Below are positions 35,656 through 48,446 of a DNA stretch of 64,000 nt, piece by piece. The stretch comes from Omphiscola glabra. Lineage: Eukaryota > Mollusca > Gastropoda > Lymnaeidae. The stretch's first letter is position 1; every line of letters begins with the position of its first letter. The stretch lies in NCBI GenBank assembly GCA_964017045.1, contig OZ024811.1, positions 9,263,674-9,327,673 of the forward strand. The letters are read 5' to 3'. The notes below the pieces were generated by a model. It saw nothing but the letters and a program-made list of their open reading frames with translations. It was not told where the DNA came from and did not search any database. The translations under genes were made by a program, and so were the position numbers.

Positions 35656-37270
35656 GAACGATTAATTTAGGTATAGTATCATATGGAGAGGACTGCTTTC
35701 TGGTTGAAACAATATGATATATAGCATGGATGGTATGAGTAAAACTGAAGTCAGACAAAACGAAAATCGGAAAGTCTAGACAGCAGAAAAACAACAAGGA
35801 ACAGAGAATATTTTTTTTAAAATATATTTTAATAAAAACTTTTTTAAAGACTTTATTTTTAAAAATACGAGTTCAAGCGCACAAAAAAGTAGAAAATAAT
35901 TCAACATTTTTAAAATAGAAATTCTGTGAAAAAGGGTAATAAAATAGACACCTTTATGAAGCCAAGTGCTTGGAATTAAAAGTAGAAGAAATTTAAATAT
36001 GTTTTGAATGAATTTTTGAAATTATTTTCTACATGTAAATTCTTTGGTAAGTTTTGATTTTGGAAACTTGTCATGGAATCCTGAAAATCATGGGAATTTG
36101 ATTAAAGGGAAAGGTAAAACTTTAAAAAAAAATAATACCAAAGCATGAATAAAATGTTGTTGGACGGAAACAAATGATTACTTGCATACGTCGAGCTCTG
36201 CGTAGTTTGCAAAGGGTTACTAAGGATAAGGAATCTTATTAAGGAATAGTATTCTACTATAATCTGACAATCCACAGTACGGAATCATCAATGATAAAGA
36301 TAAAAAAAAACACTGTTAATAAACACGATGAATGCTTCTGTATAATTTAATTCAGCAAAGAGACTCTTACAATAACTTTCTGTTTAACTCTCTCATTGTT
36401 TCAGAAAATGTCTTTTTTATTCTCTGCTCTTCTTTCTTATATTTTACTTTCTGCTCTCGAAGTTTTTCCAGATGAAACATCTTCTGATTTGTTTCTTCTG
36501 TCTCAAGGTTTTCCCTACCCTGTGTGTGCTGTATTTCCTATGGAAATGTTTGGTATAGTTTATGTTGTATCTGGTTTAAGAATAGTTGCAAAAGCTATTT
36601 ATTTCTTTATTTCTCTAGCATGTAACCGTTTCTTTTGTGTTTAAATAAAATTTGATGAATTATATCATTGTCTGCGTATTGTTTTGCTATCGACCAATAG
36701 TTAAAAAGCAGAATTGTTCAATTTTTAGTATGGTAATATAACAATAGCCCAGTATACTATTGCGTTGAGGCTATCTTGATTACGGTAAAGCGTGTTTCAA
36801 GAAAATTTAATGTTATGTCCTGCTTATCATTTAAGAATTGTCAAACTTATTCACCGATTGCACATAAGAGTTTAAGTTTATTTTTATTAACACATAATCA
36901 TGATTACTGCAATTATATTACTCACCCTCCCTCTTTTTCTCCTTTCTTCTTAACTTTTCTTTCACCCTCTTATTATATATCTCCACTTCTCTACATCGAC
37001 TCTCATTTCTCTTTCACTCCTCTTCACCTCTTTTATATTGACTCCCTTCATCTAACTCTCTCTTATTATTAATCCCTTTTTCCTCCTTCCCCCATCTCTG
37101 TTAATTTCTTTTGCGTTTACTATCAACAAAATACATTTCATATCCATCAAACATATTTCTTATTACACAACGTTGTAATTTTCATTGAAGAATGAAGAAA
37201 AAAAAACAAAGAATCGATGCACAAAAATGTATTTCTTAAACGGAAATTTAATCTCACTAAAATGAAGTAA
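35656..37270. other. AT-rich non-coding stretch
   Basis: Nothing confident. Holds one small open frame (annotated at 36409) and, at 36930-37100, a CT-rich block like the one 3' of copies 3 and 6. Confidence 0.4.
36409..36644 (+). CDS. Small hydrophobic open frame, hypothetical
   Basis: The frame begins MSFLFSALLSYILLSALEVF just after an acceptor-like sequence (cattgtttcag), continues about 78 codons and has a second hydrophobic part near its end. It is not recognised. The signal-peptide-like start and the acceptor are the only hints of a real exon. In AT-rich DNA hydrophobic frames arise by chance, so this is weak. Confidence 0.12.
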
Positions 37271-37309
37271 TTCAAATACTAAAGATATTTTTTTGCATTT
37301 TTATTTTCA

Positions 37310-37610
37310 AAATACCTTGAATCCATATTATTAAGTATGTGCCATCAGAGATTGTGTTTGTAGCTCGGTATTTACTATCAGAGATTTCGATAGTACTTTT
37401 AAAATATTCTATAAGAGATATATTTTTTTTAAAATCATAGCCGCTATATCTCACGTCTTTTGTCCCCAGACTGTGTAGATTGGCATTGTTGTCATCTCTG
37501 TCTAACAAAAACGATGTTGCCTCACTGGATCTGGGGCATGTACACAATTTGTACATGTATTTTGAATAGATGTACGAGCTGACAATCTTTTCGACGTAAG
37601 GACTGGCCAC
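37310..37610 (-). pseudogene. Copy 4: 3'-terminal fragment of the peptidase-like gene
   Basis: Only the end of the domain remains: YIYSKYMYKLCTCPRSSEA, then LLDRDDNNANLHSLGT and SGYDFKKN. These align with copy 3 CSKYIYTACTCPG, LGRDDWTTDHLHSRGT and SGYAFKND. The nucleophile box is altered: G-T-S-G in copy 3 is R-S-S-E here. Sequence after it matches the 33-bp unit that follows copy 3. There is no upstream domain before 37620, so this is a truncated copy, probably left by unequal exchange in the tandem array. Confidence 0.8.
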
Positions 37611-39250
37611 CTACTATTTCATCATAACTTTTTGCAAAGCTTCTTATCAAAACCCCGATTATTTGTAATTTTTTTAGTTATTTAAAAATAAAAAATATGC
37701 AAAATATAATGGCTTCCTAAGGTGTGCTCCACTCAGGGGCTAATGTGGCCACTCCATGAAACTTCTAAGCACTTTTAACTGATAAGACATACGGTAGGCC
37801 AAGAGACGCATGCTCATAGAATTTGATTCCAAAAATGGCTCCGCGAGTTGAAGTATTGGGAAACACTGTTTAAACCACTCATTGTACCATCTACCGTTTA
37901 AGCCACTCATTGTACCATCTACCGTTTAAACCACCCATTGTACCATATACCGTTTAAAACACTCATCGTACCCTCTACCGCTAACATTTGGTTGACAAAG
38001 AAAGACTGATTACTTGATATAAGCGTTGTGTTTCTGCAGTAAATAAATAATAAATTGTAACCAGTGAATTACTTTTGCAGAAGATCTTTTTTGAAAAAAA
38101 CAAATTTGAAGGATTGCTGCTTTTAACTTAAGTTCTTTGGCTTTAAAATAGAAGTGCCTGATTTACTTTCACTAACTTTTACAACAACGTTATGAAGATT
38201 TTTTGGAGACAAAAGGACATCACCGGGTGGGGACCTCAATGATATCACAATTGTCTTTGTTTATTTAACAGATATATTTGTTTAACTTATTAAAACGTAT
38301 TTGCATTATCAGGGTAAATGCAATTTAATTAACACTGAAAGTGTCTTTTTGTATTAAATTTTACTCTGTTCAAATTTAATTTTGGCAATCTTGAGTTGTA
38401 CTTAAGTCCAAGCCTTTCTGGAAATGAATGGAACAACGTATGTGAAAACCTGAAAAGGACGCAATAAAACAAAAAAGGTGTCGCAAGAAGCATTCATCAG
38501 CAATCAAACAACAGTAAAAAAACAACAACAAAAAAAACCCACTTAGTTACAATGTAGTATCCGAGAGGACAGCAAGTGGAATATGGTGACAGCATAGAAG
38601 CAGGTGAGAGATTAAATGCAATTATTTTGTGACCGTCTAGATGTACTACTTAATGATAGTTTAAGCGACTTTATGATAATTATTTTAAAAATTAAAATGA
38701 CAGATTAAGTGGTAAATTGATTTCTATGTTTGGCGCTGTTGGGATGCTGCATGGAGGCGTGGCTAAATTTGATAACATTTTACTGAGCTGAAGCAGCAGT
38801 TCACACAATGGAATCTATTTAATCATCCCTGGAAGCTGATTAAAAACTTGGTTGGGATGAGGTCTTGGTACGGTCATCCAATTTTGTCCAAATCAAATAA
38901 ATAGAATAACAACATGGACATAGTGAATTAAGTTTCAAATATAAGACATGAAACGGCGCATTGAGAATATTTTTTTTTAAAGTGATTATGTTAAATATTT
39001 GAAGCTCTACTAACTGATTATTCAAAGTTTAAAAATGTGTGGTATCCTTTGCCAGAAAAAAAAAGCTTATTTATCAACTAAAAGTTGCATTAGTATTTTT
39101 ATAGTATTCTTGACACTTAATTGTTAAATTATCAACCATACAGGGGTCAAACAAACTATCGTTATAACAATGGGGGTGAGTTGATGGTCACGAAGTGGGT
39201 GATCAGTGGACGATGTTTGAGAGCCATTGGTGTAGCTATTCAGCTGTACA
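37611..39250. other. Non-coding stretch between copies 4 and 5
   Basis: Contains a four-unit repeat (37872-37983) and otherwise no gene. Short frames are low complexity. Confidence 0.4.
37872..37983. repeat. 28-bp tandem repeat, 4 copies
   Basis: Four units of taaaccactcattgtaccat, then ctaccgtt, with a few changes. Confidence 0.85.
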
Positions 39251-39251
39251 G

Positions 39252-40661
39252 TCACCAGTTCGACCAGTAAGCTCTGGGGCACGCACACTCTCTATACATG
39301 TGTTTAGAACAAAAGAAATTGCAATCCTGGTCATCAGTGTAATTATCAGACAGGTCATCAAAGGAAACACAATGTAAATCACAAAAATAATCCAAATAAT
39401 CAAGGATTTCATCATCGCTGCTACAGGTGTCATCATCATTATAATAGTCACTGCAATCATCATCATAATCATTTTTTTCATCATCATACATGTCGTCGTC
39501 ATCATCATACATGTCATCATAATACCTTCTTTTATCAACATATCTTCGTTTATCATCATACCTGTCAACATCATCAGGGATATCTTCATCGTAATCATAC
39601 TTGTCACGGTCTTCATACCTGTCATAATCATTATCATACATGTCATTATCGTCATCATACCTGTCATATTCATCATAACCGTCTTTATAATCAGAACTGT
39701 TATCATAGTCACTGACATCATCATCATAATTATTGTTATCAACATAATACCTGTCATCATCATACGTGTCATCATCATACGTGTCCTCATCATATGTGGC
39801 ATTACTATCACAACTGTAATCATCGCAATACATGTTTTCATCATCATACGCAAAATCTTCTTCACTATACATGTCATCATCATGCATGTCATTGCCATGA
39901 TACCTGCCATCATCGTCATTCATGTCGTCATCATCACTGATATCATTGTAGACATTATCATAACGATCATCATAGACATCATCCTGGCTGTCATTGTAAT
40001 CACCAGAGTCCCATTCTTTTGTACTTTCATATTTATTAAAAACTTTTTGGTTTAGTCTTTTATGTTTAGCAAAGATAGCGGCTAAAGTATCAGCAAAGTC
40101 AAGGTCATAGGTCGCACAGAATAAAATACATTCGTCACTTTCCATATCACCCTGGGCTGATATCCCACAGAATGAGATTTCTTGAGTAGTGTCACTATCA
40201 TAGCCCCATCTAACAACAGTGTGTTGAGCCTCTTCATCGTCAAACACAACATGCGTTGCAGTGGTAACTCTGATTTGAGCCCATTCTTGTAAAGGTGAAG
40301 ATATGTTACAGTTTGAACATGGACAAGGTTGACAGTCGGTCACTGAGTGTTTTTTCACATAAACGACACGCCCCGTGCCAAAGGACACAAACCCTTTTTG
40401 TCCCCGTGTTTTAGAATAATAATACGTCTTCTCGTTGACAGTTTCCGGTCTGTTGTTACTGACATGTGTAACAGTTAGTTTGACAGTCAGCCAAAGTCTT
40501 GACCAGTTCAAATATTGACTTCCTGTGGTAGCGAGGCTGAATATGCTCAGGCCAAAAGCATATGACTGGAATGAACTGCTCATGTGTGGAATTCTTGGAA
40601 CAAATGTTATATACCTGGAGGATTGCTTCTGGCCCAGACACAATGTCTTGTCTATACGGCA
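39252..40661 (-). pseudogene. Copy 5: broken peptidase-like main exon with acidic insert
   Basis: The exon opens at a phase-1 acceptor (tatttcacag, minus strand, exon end 40661) and aligns with copy 3 throughout. It is broken. A frameshift near 40500 splits the N-terminal part (ending KTLADCQTNCY) from the rest (LTVTHVSNNRPE). The block holding SHPHGC is absent; KYESTKE runs straight into the acidic tract. The serine box reads ECACPRAYWSNW, followed by a stop, instead of CTCPGTSGA. His (TATHVVFDD) and Asp (TYDLDFAD) boxes are still recognisable. The acidic tract is Tyr/Asp-rich here, unlike the Cys/Asp-rich one of copy 3. A catalytic product is not expected. Confidence 0.85.
39395..40010 (-). 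repeat. Asp/Tyr-coding repeat tract of copy 5
   Basis: Cat/tca-rich plus strand (for example catcatcatacctgtcat) that reads DDD, DDRYD and DDMYD-type words on the minus strand. Units are irregular, in multiples of three. Confidence 0.85.
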
Positions 40662-42359
40662 CTGTGAAATACATATGTATTACCCGCAATGTAATACCAG
40701 AATATATGACCCAGTGTTACAAAGATTGTGAATTTCTAAGCTTGTATTTGCGCCACATGCATCTATTTAAGAATAAGTACATGCGAATATTTTAGACCTG
40801 GTCTGGTCCAAATGTTCCTAACATTATTGTGTCTAGCTAATTGGCCAATGTTTCTAAAAAAACACATGTCCTATGAAGTTGAAATTTTGCATGGTGATTC
40901 ATTGTATACTCTGAGGTGCACTAAGGACGGATCTGTAAAAATGCAGCTTTTAAAAGGCCTAAGACTGATTAAGGCCGAAACATAGTTACTCTTCATGTTT
41001 TTTTTTCTGTTTTTTTCTTAATGTTTTGCAATTTTTGATTTGTTTATTGAACATTTCTTGATGTAGAGATTAACTGTGAAACTTTAAGGCTATATTTTTG
41101 GTTGATGACGTTTTGTGCACGTGATTATGGACCTGTCGTAGCAGAGTGGTGTATGAAAGAAAATCCAAGTAATTTCGGACATTTCCCAAGAATTATTCAA
41201 CTTGGCTGAGGGAAAAACTTTTCTGACACCAAAACTAGCGGCAAATACTAATGATTCTTTATGTAAACAACTTCCTGATATCACGACATGATATAGTCTC
41301 TGGACTCCGTGACTGAGTTAGAATACGTGGCCCACTACTCTGTAGAGTTCCTTAAAAAATTAAACCCATCAGGCATTCCACTACATAATCTCTGTCTTAA
41401 AGATGGTACTCCCATAATTATGTGCGCAATATGAATATGATATCCACTAAAATGTGTAACTGCATAAAAGGCTGCAGTTTGAATCCTAACATAAAAATGA
41501 CTTGTGAGGTGAAAAAGTTTTATCTTCTGAATTCCTACGATTACCTCCGTCTACCACTAGCACCTTAAGCAACTGCGAGTTCCTGACAAAGTCTTCTTCG
41601 CATGACAATGAACAATGTACAAAATATGAACGTATTAATGGTCTTTCAATCCGCATAATACCAAACACACAGGGTGTGACTTTTTAGACCTTGCCTGATA
41701 CAGTGGCGTACTTTGACCATAGCTCCACCGGGGCGGAATGCCAAAATTGTGCCCTACACAAACATCTTAAATAAAGAGTAGAAAAGTGTCCTCCAGTGTT
41801 TGGAGCACTTTACTCCCCAACCCCCCCCCCCCCCCCCCAACCACATCTTTTTTTTTCCTTTGGTCTCAACTGGTGTCGTTTTAAATAAGTAATATATTGT
41901 AAGCTTAATTATATAACGATGATAATAAACCTTAATAAAAATGAAATTCAAAAGTGTACTTCTTTACCTCCTAGGTACACACTTGTTAACCCTTTGTCAA
42001 GTCCTAAATTATAAAAATTATTCGTAATATTCCATCTCCACCCTTTAGTTTTACCACGAACATAAACTATATGTTCAACACGAAAAATATTCTAAATTTG
42101 TTTTTTCATATTTTAAGCTAATGGTGTTACCAAAAGTTATTTTAATGTATCCTTAAAAGATCATCGAACATCTTTTTTTAAAACATTTGTGAAAACTGGT
42201 GTTTCTGAATAATGGTTTATTAAAAGTTAGTACAGCAAAATAACTAATCTTGAATGGTCTTGACAAAGTCTTGAGTAGGCAAACAATTGTTCTGATATTT
42301 GACAGGAATTAATTTTCAAGAAAAATATATAGGAATAAGATTTTTTTTTAAAAAAGAAA
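40662..42359. other. Remnant intron of copy 5 and non-coding sequence
   Basis: Corresponds in position to the copy-3 phase-1 intron. Includes a Penelope-like motif at 40955-40990 (actgattaaggccgaaacat), a C run at 41822-41838 and part of an element-like sequence at 41698-41760 (cagtggcgta, then gtgccctacac). No gene. Confidence 0.45.
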
Positions 42360-43282
42360 CTCACATAATTCATGTGCCACGGCTTCAGTCCCTGTGCTGC
42401 ATGTGGCAAGTGTCTCATTTCCCGTTTGAATTGTCTTTAAATCATTAGGTCTCAATATTGGACATTCTGGTTTCCCATTTAGTTGTTTAGTTCGCTCTAA
42501 ATGTTTAGCTCTCTTTTGAGCTTCTTTTCTTTTCTTATTTGATTGTTTAGTTCTCCCACTTGATTTCTTAGCTCTCTTCCCTTTCTTTGTGTGCTTACTG
42601 GATTGTTCAGTTCGCTCCCTTGATTTTTTAGCTCCCCTCTTTAATATTTTAGTTTTTTTCACTGTTTGCACTGCGCTATCCATTTTAACATTGGCTGTTT
42701 TTCTTATTTTTCTAGTTTTCCTTTCCAATTCTTCAATTTTAACCCTAGATCTCTTTGCCCATGGTCGCTTGTTCTCAACCCTGATTCTGTAGAGCCTTTG
42801 TTTAATCTCTTGGTTTAATCCTTAGATTTTTTGGGTCCATAATTTTTTTTTTAATTCTCTTTCATGAAACCATTGGCCTCACTAAGATCTCGTTTTTCTC
42901 GTCACCGCTTATATCTACTTGGTCTCCTTCTTCAGTTTTTTCAAAGAAGTTTTCCGTTTAATCGATTGATCCCTGGTGTGTTTTTGACCGGTCACTAATT
43001 GTTTGCATTTTTGTTTACTTTCTTACCTTCTTAAGATTTAAGGCTTCTTTTATTTTTTCAGCGTATTCAGGAAAGGACTTGCCAATCTCTACTCTCCTTT
43101 TCTGTAAGAGTTTCTTACTCCATCAGTTGTTTCCTTTCCTACACCAATAATCTTCTTTCCTCCATCGCGTATTTCACTTCCTTCTTCAGTTGTTTCCTCT
43201 CTGTCTTCGGTTAAATCTCATCTTGCTTGAAGAATTCCACCATTTTCAATGACATCATCCAGTATTTTATTTCTAAGTTTAA
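42360..43282 (-). pseudogene. Copy 5: decayed N-terminal exon
   Basis: Aligns with the copy-3 N-terminal exon at both ends. The downstream end reads NGKPECPILRPNDLKTIQTG against copy-3 SGKPTCTIMGPEDMKPTQKD. The upstream end begins at a matching acceptor (attgttcacag, exon edge 43282), followed within 20 codons by an in-frame TGA. The middle (42790-43250) is full of stops and lacks the 33-bp repeat. The 3' donor is changed: tttcttttttaa replaces tttctttcag-gtaaag. An alternative GTGAGT lies a few bases earlier. The basic region (KKGKRAKKSSGR) survives as an open frame at 42348-42728. Confidence 0.7.
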
Positions 43283-45829
43283 CTGTGAACAATAAATGTA
43301 AAAAAAACTAGTAACCAAATATATATATATATATGTTCATATATTATTTGTACTAGCAGCTACATTTGAAAAAAAATTCTTTATAAGTTATTTGGTTATA
43401 CATTATAAAACTTAGCAGGGGCGTAGACAGGTTTTAACACTACTGCGAGGGAGCGAAAAAAAATGACCACTTACCAAAAGTATTTACTTTAACTAGTTAT
43501 TATTCTGGGATCTTTATTTATTACTTCAAATATTTAAAATGCGGATACAGTTATTAGTATTCCTAATAGTAATTATATGCAAATAAAAAATCTAACCTGT
43601 TAATAGTTCAAATAATAATTTTTTTACATTTTGTCTCGGTTCACCCCGAAGTGTTTTCGTTAAGTTGTAATAATCAATAATTTAAAACTACTATCAAAAT
43701 TTATTTCGATCGTATTTAACGCTGAAATATACTATAAAGCGTAGACCTTGTTGTTGAGTGTTCGAGAAAAATGTATGAAATTTTTCCGTGAGCTAAGATA
43801 ACACATTAGAAATACATGTTTTCACTAAAATAGCATTTGTATATTCTGTATAAGCGAATGATTAACAAACAACGCGATAGAGTCATTATTCTAATGAGAC
43901 AAACGAATCTTCACCTGTTTATCTGTTAAATTATAATTTGGCTGAATTGTTTCAACTTCAAATCAATTAACGAAATACTGCCTTCGATTACTTTAAGAGT
44001 TCTCGTCCTGAATTCTTAAACACAAATTAATTGGGAAAATCCGGTTTTTCTTTTATGAAGTCAATTTTTACTTCAAATATATATCGCTAATCGATTGGAA
44101 AATGTATTACTATACCATACGGATTTAAACAACAAAAAAATCGTATCAGTCGATTCTTGTACTGAAAAAAGTCTGTTATTTTTTTTAAGTTAATTGTTTT
44201 GTAATACACTTCCCTTAACCTTTAGTGGTCGACAAACTGTGACAAATTACCCCAAATATGGTAAAAATAGAAATCTTGGGGATAATGAGGGTTCAATACA
44301 CATAACAAAATTTAAATTTCAGACATGTTTTTAATGAAATGATATTTGTGGCAATAATAATAATGTTTCTAGCCTGAGTAATAGCCACACGCAACCAATA
44401 ACCTGTGGCTACTTGTGGCTCGGCAGCTGTCATTCTGTCATAAGCCAACGTCGTGAGTGTCTAGCCCCTAAGAGGAAGTCTCGGGTGACGTTACGAGTTG
44501 GTGCTCAGTACGTCAAGCGATGAAAAGGCTTTCAAAATTGCCCACGAAGATGCAGTTAAAATATTGCAGACTTTTCAACAACATTGCAAACAGGAATTGT
44601 TCACGTAAATCAACTTAAAAACAAATTTGTATGATTTTTTAAAACGCCCAATTTTGAGGTCATCGTATATAAAAATTAAACATGTATAAAAAATTTAAGT
44701 GAACATATTTTCAAAGATAATAATTGGTATTTTAAAAATTATTTGATCACATTTAATGGACTAAGCTTTTTTTATTGATTCAAACAAATGGCCCTGTTTT
44801 ATTACATGATATTTATTCATTTTCAGCACATAGAAACATTTCAACACAAGACTTTTTCAAGTATTTCGCAAGCGCAAAAATCAGCCATCACATGCCATGG
44901 AATTTCTCTCTCTTTGTGACAATATTGACTTTTAGAGGGATATCTAAGCTTTAAGCTCTGAAACTGCTGGTCACGGGGGTAAATGCTGACGGCTTGGGGT
45001 AGGGTGAGGGAATGTTTATATCTGTCGGTGTCACTTTTGAGAAAGAATTCGTCCTGATCGAGCTGATCTTAGGTATGAGTGATAATGAGGTTGGGATGTA
45101 AATATTTAGGGCGTATAATTAGTTTAACTACATTCCGTTAAAAAAATTACTATTCATTAACGAATGAAAATAAATATTTGTTTACACAAAACACGGCAAG
45201 AGACACCTAAATTATGTTGCTTTCCAATTACGTGTAGAATGATGCACTACAAAATTCAGGTATGTGCCGATATGGATCGCCAAATTTATAATTTATCAAA
45301 ATTTTATGGGAAAACTCAGAGAATTTCCTCCCCAGATCTTTATCCCGCATTCGCTATGGATATTTTGACGCCTTTGATTTCTGCGACACTACTGAACGAA
45401 ACTAACCTGGGACAAATACTGCATTAGGGGGCTCGCCCCCACCGGAGTGAATTCAGGGTATGAATGGCACCGGGTGGCTTAAATGCCACCTCTCTGGATC
45501 ACATGTTCTGCAAGAAGCAATGAATTCGGGTATGCACCAACTGCACCCACAGATTTTGAATTGATCCAAAATTGTCTCGGTAAATCCTTCCTCATCCATT
45601 CCCCAAATTCAAAAATTAGCCGTTGGCGCCCTCGATTTCTGCCCGATTTTCCTATTCAAAATGACTGTGTGGGCACATTTTTTAACTACATAAGAACAAC
45701 ACTGGATATTAGTAGTTGAGATAATTTTCATAAAAATGACTTATATAATATTTTTTCTATAAGTGTGTGTATATATAGTTGGAATATATGTCCATTCGAG
45801 CGATGAAACTCAGCTGGGACCTAAAGCAT
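43283..45829. other. Non-coding stretch upstream of copy 5
   Basis: The first 700 bases align by eye with the copy-3 upstream region (32140-33240). The rest (44060-45829) holds no recognised gene. The frames at 45164-45427 and 45483-45719 have no motif I know and may be scraps of a mobile element. Confidence 0.4.
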
Positions 45830-45950
45830 ACCCACAGTGGTGCCACAACTGGAACTGGTACCCATATTGGTACCACAACTGGAACTGGTACCCACAATGG
45901 TGCCACAATATGAACTGGTACCCACAGTGGTGCCACAACTGGAACTGGAA
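45830..45950 (+). repeat. 30-bp tandem repeat, 4 copies, coding an aromatic decapeptide in one frame
   Basis: Four units of acccacagtggtgccacaac, then tggaactggt. One plus frame (45763-46056) reads YPQWCHNWNW four times with small changes. No splice sites, homologue or start context supports a protein, so it is kept as a repeat. Confidence 0.85.
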
Positions 45951-46429
45951 TGAATTTATGTTATGTTGGGAACAGGGGCTGAGTTACAGCAAAACTCTAA
46001 TCGCCATTGGAAAGAGAAAAGTAAATGGATTTTGTGTTCCTGTGTGGTGGAGGTGAGGTGTAGGGGTAAAAAGGTCTTTTCATAATCTATTTATTTGCTG
46101 ATCATGTTGTTGAATGTGTTCCTTATAAAAGTTAAATGATAGCTCTGTCATATTAAATGGGTTAATTTCGTCTCCTGGTCCCCTATCGTATTTAGGGTAA
46201 ACCATGATACAGACAATTGTAAAGTAATGACCAGCTGATCAATAACAATTATTAACTGTTTCCACCATATTTTCGAAAATATCGTTTTAAATGTATTTAT
46301 GTGCATAGATATAACGAGAGCGTGATATTGTTTCACACTTTTTCTGTTTCTATCTGTTTCTCCATTCTCATCTGTCACATCTTATTCACTGTATCCATTT
46401 AACGCAATCTATCTTTTTTCTCCAACTCC

Positions 46430-46886
46430 CTTTTCTCTATGAAATTTTCTCTTCCTATTTTACAAGACCCCTCTCTCGCTCTCGCTTTATCTTTCATCCT
46501 CTCTCTTACACACACTCTCTCTCACAGTATCTTTATCCCTCTCTCTCTCTCTACCCACTCATTTTATTCTGTCTAGCAATTATCTTATTATCTTCTTAAC
46601 AATAAACTTTAACATCCATCCGTCGTTGTAGTTGTCCGTGTTAAAAAAAGATTAACAAACATTTGGAGAGATAACATTAAATATCTTTATTTCATGACGA
46701 ATGGGTGATCAGTCAAAATATGCAGACCAGATGATGGACTCTGATGGTAAAACATTCGTATGAAAATCAAGAACTCCTTATTTTAATTCTATCTAATAAC
46801 AAATCAACACTTTTTATCAGATAAGCAATGCACCAGAATGGGTTTAGATACTTTGATCCCATATTGTAAATGTTGGGAATGTTCTA
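46430..46886. other. CT-rich 3' flank of copy 6
   Basis: Pyrimidine-rich block and a minus-strand AATAAA (plus TTTATT at 46686-46691) in a context like that 3' of copy 3 (atctttatttca). Confidence 0.5.
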
Positions 46887-48200
46887 TCAGAGATCTTGTT
46901 TAAAAGCATATCCACTACTGCTACCTTCTGCATTACCCAGACTGTGTAGATGGTCAGTTGTCCAGTCATCTCTCCATAAAAGACAAACTGTTGCCCCACT
47001 GGTTCCGGTACATGTACAGGCTGTGTAGATGTATTTTGAACAGGTGTGCGAGTTGACAAGCTGTTGGATGCTGTAACTGGCGTACGTGTCATCGTTGGAA
47101 TCATCACTTCTATCATCAGCACAATCGTAATATTCATAGTTGTCATTATAGTCAAATCTATCATCATTGCTATCAAAGCTGTCATCATCAGACCTGTCAT
47201 CATCAGACCTGTCATCATCAGACCTGTCATAACTGTCATCATCAGACATGTCGTCATTGCCATAACTGTCATCATCATACATGTAGTCATTGTAATAACT
47301 GTCATCATCATCATCATACGGGTCAAAATCATCTTCAAACATGTCATCCTCATACCTGTCATCATCATACCTTTCATCATCATAACTGTTGTTTTCATTG
47401 TTATCGTTGTAATCTTCATAGTCCTCTGGGTTGGGTCGAACACTTCTTTTTTTTTGATGTCCGTTCTGTTTGTCCACTGACCAAGAAAAAACTTGTTTCG
47501 GACACCCGTGGGGGTGTGACACTATAATGGCAAGTTTATCTTCATCTTTGTTGCTTTCATATTTCTTAAAGACTTTTTGGCTCAGCCTTTTGTAATTGTC
47601 AACAGTGGCAGATAAGTTATCAGCAACGTCAAGATCATGGGTGGCACTCAACAGTTGTCATACGTCACCTTCCATATCACCCTGGGCTGATATGCCACAG
47701 AATGAGATTTCATGAGAAGTGTCTCTATCGAAGCCCCATCTAACAACAGTGTGTTGCGCCTCTTCACCATCAAACACAACATGCGTTGCTGTGGTGATCT
47801 TAATTTGTGACCATTTTGAAGAGCTGATGATTTTTTAAAACTTAAACATGGACAGGATTGACCGTCGGTCAGTGTGTATTTTTTCACTTGAATGACACGC
47901 CCACTGCCAAATCTCACAAACCTGCTTTTTCCCCGCAATTTGAAAAGTGGATACGGTTTACCATTGAAAGTTTCCGGTCTGTTGTTACTGACATGGGTAA
48001 CAGTTAATTTAACCGTCAGCTCCGCTAGCGTCTTGACCAGTTCAAACATTGACTTCTTATGGTAGCGAGGTGGAAGATGCTGAGGCCCAAATAATGGGAC
48101 TGGGATGAACTGTTCATGTTTGGGATTCTTGAGACAATGTTGTCGTAATGTTCCTGTAGGTTAGCTTCTGGTCCGTACACAACGTCTTCTTCATACGGCG
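46887..48200 (-). pseudogene. Copy 6: broken peptidase-like main exon with acidic insert
   Basis: Aligns end to end with copy 3. It opens at a phase-1 acceptor (tcttgacag, exon edge 48200) with PYEEDVVYGPEANLQEHYDN. Three lesions are visible: a 2-base insertion after HYDN, a 1-base deletion before the His box (gttcaagaatgg in copy 3, cttcaaaatgg here), and a TGC-to-TGA nonsense change just before the Asp box (THDLDVADNL). Downstream, SHPHGC, an Asp-rich tract (RSDDDRSDDD, YDDDRYEDD) and CTCTGTSGATVC remain open. The lesions are spread over frames 48207-48025, 48049-47648 and 47651-46887. It ends at the same stop position within the 33-bp motif as copy 3. Confidence 0.85.
47080..47430 (-). repeat. 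Asp-coding repeat tract of copy 6
   Basis: Plus-strand catcatcagacctgtcat-type repeats coding Asp with Tyr, Arg and Ser on the minus strand. It is shorter than in copies 3 and 5. Confidence 0.85.
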
Positions 48201-48261
48201 CTGTCAAGAAAAGACAACATCCTTGAAATATAACATGTATCCTAGAATAGTGGAACTAAGA

Positions 48262-48325
48262 GTATATATATATTTATATATTTATATATATATATATATA
48301 TATAAATATATATACATATATATTT
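48262..48325. repeat. (TA)n-rich tract in the copy-6 intron
   Basis: Interrupted TA repeat within the 246-bp phase-1 intron (48201-48446). Confidence 0.9.
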
Positions 48326-48446
48326 GTATGGTGAAATAGTATTTTTATAAATAAGCAGGTCTGTTAAGGAAAATGATTTTTTTTTTTTATTAATTATAAC
48401 AGTTGGAGAATAAGAGAGTTTAATGTTAAATTTAAAGCATACTCAC

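Noticed and set aside
39236..39919. 227-codon Met/Thr/Ile-rich frame over the copy-5 tract
   Set aside because: Shadow of the Asp/Tyr repeat; same reason as above.
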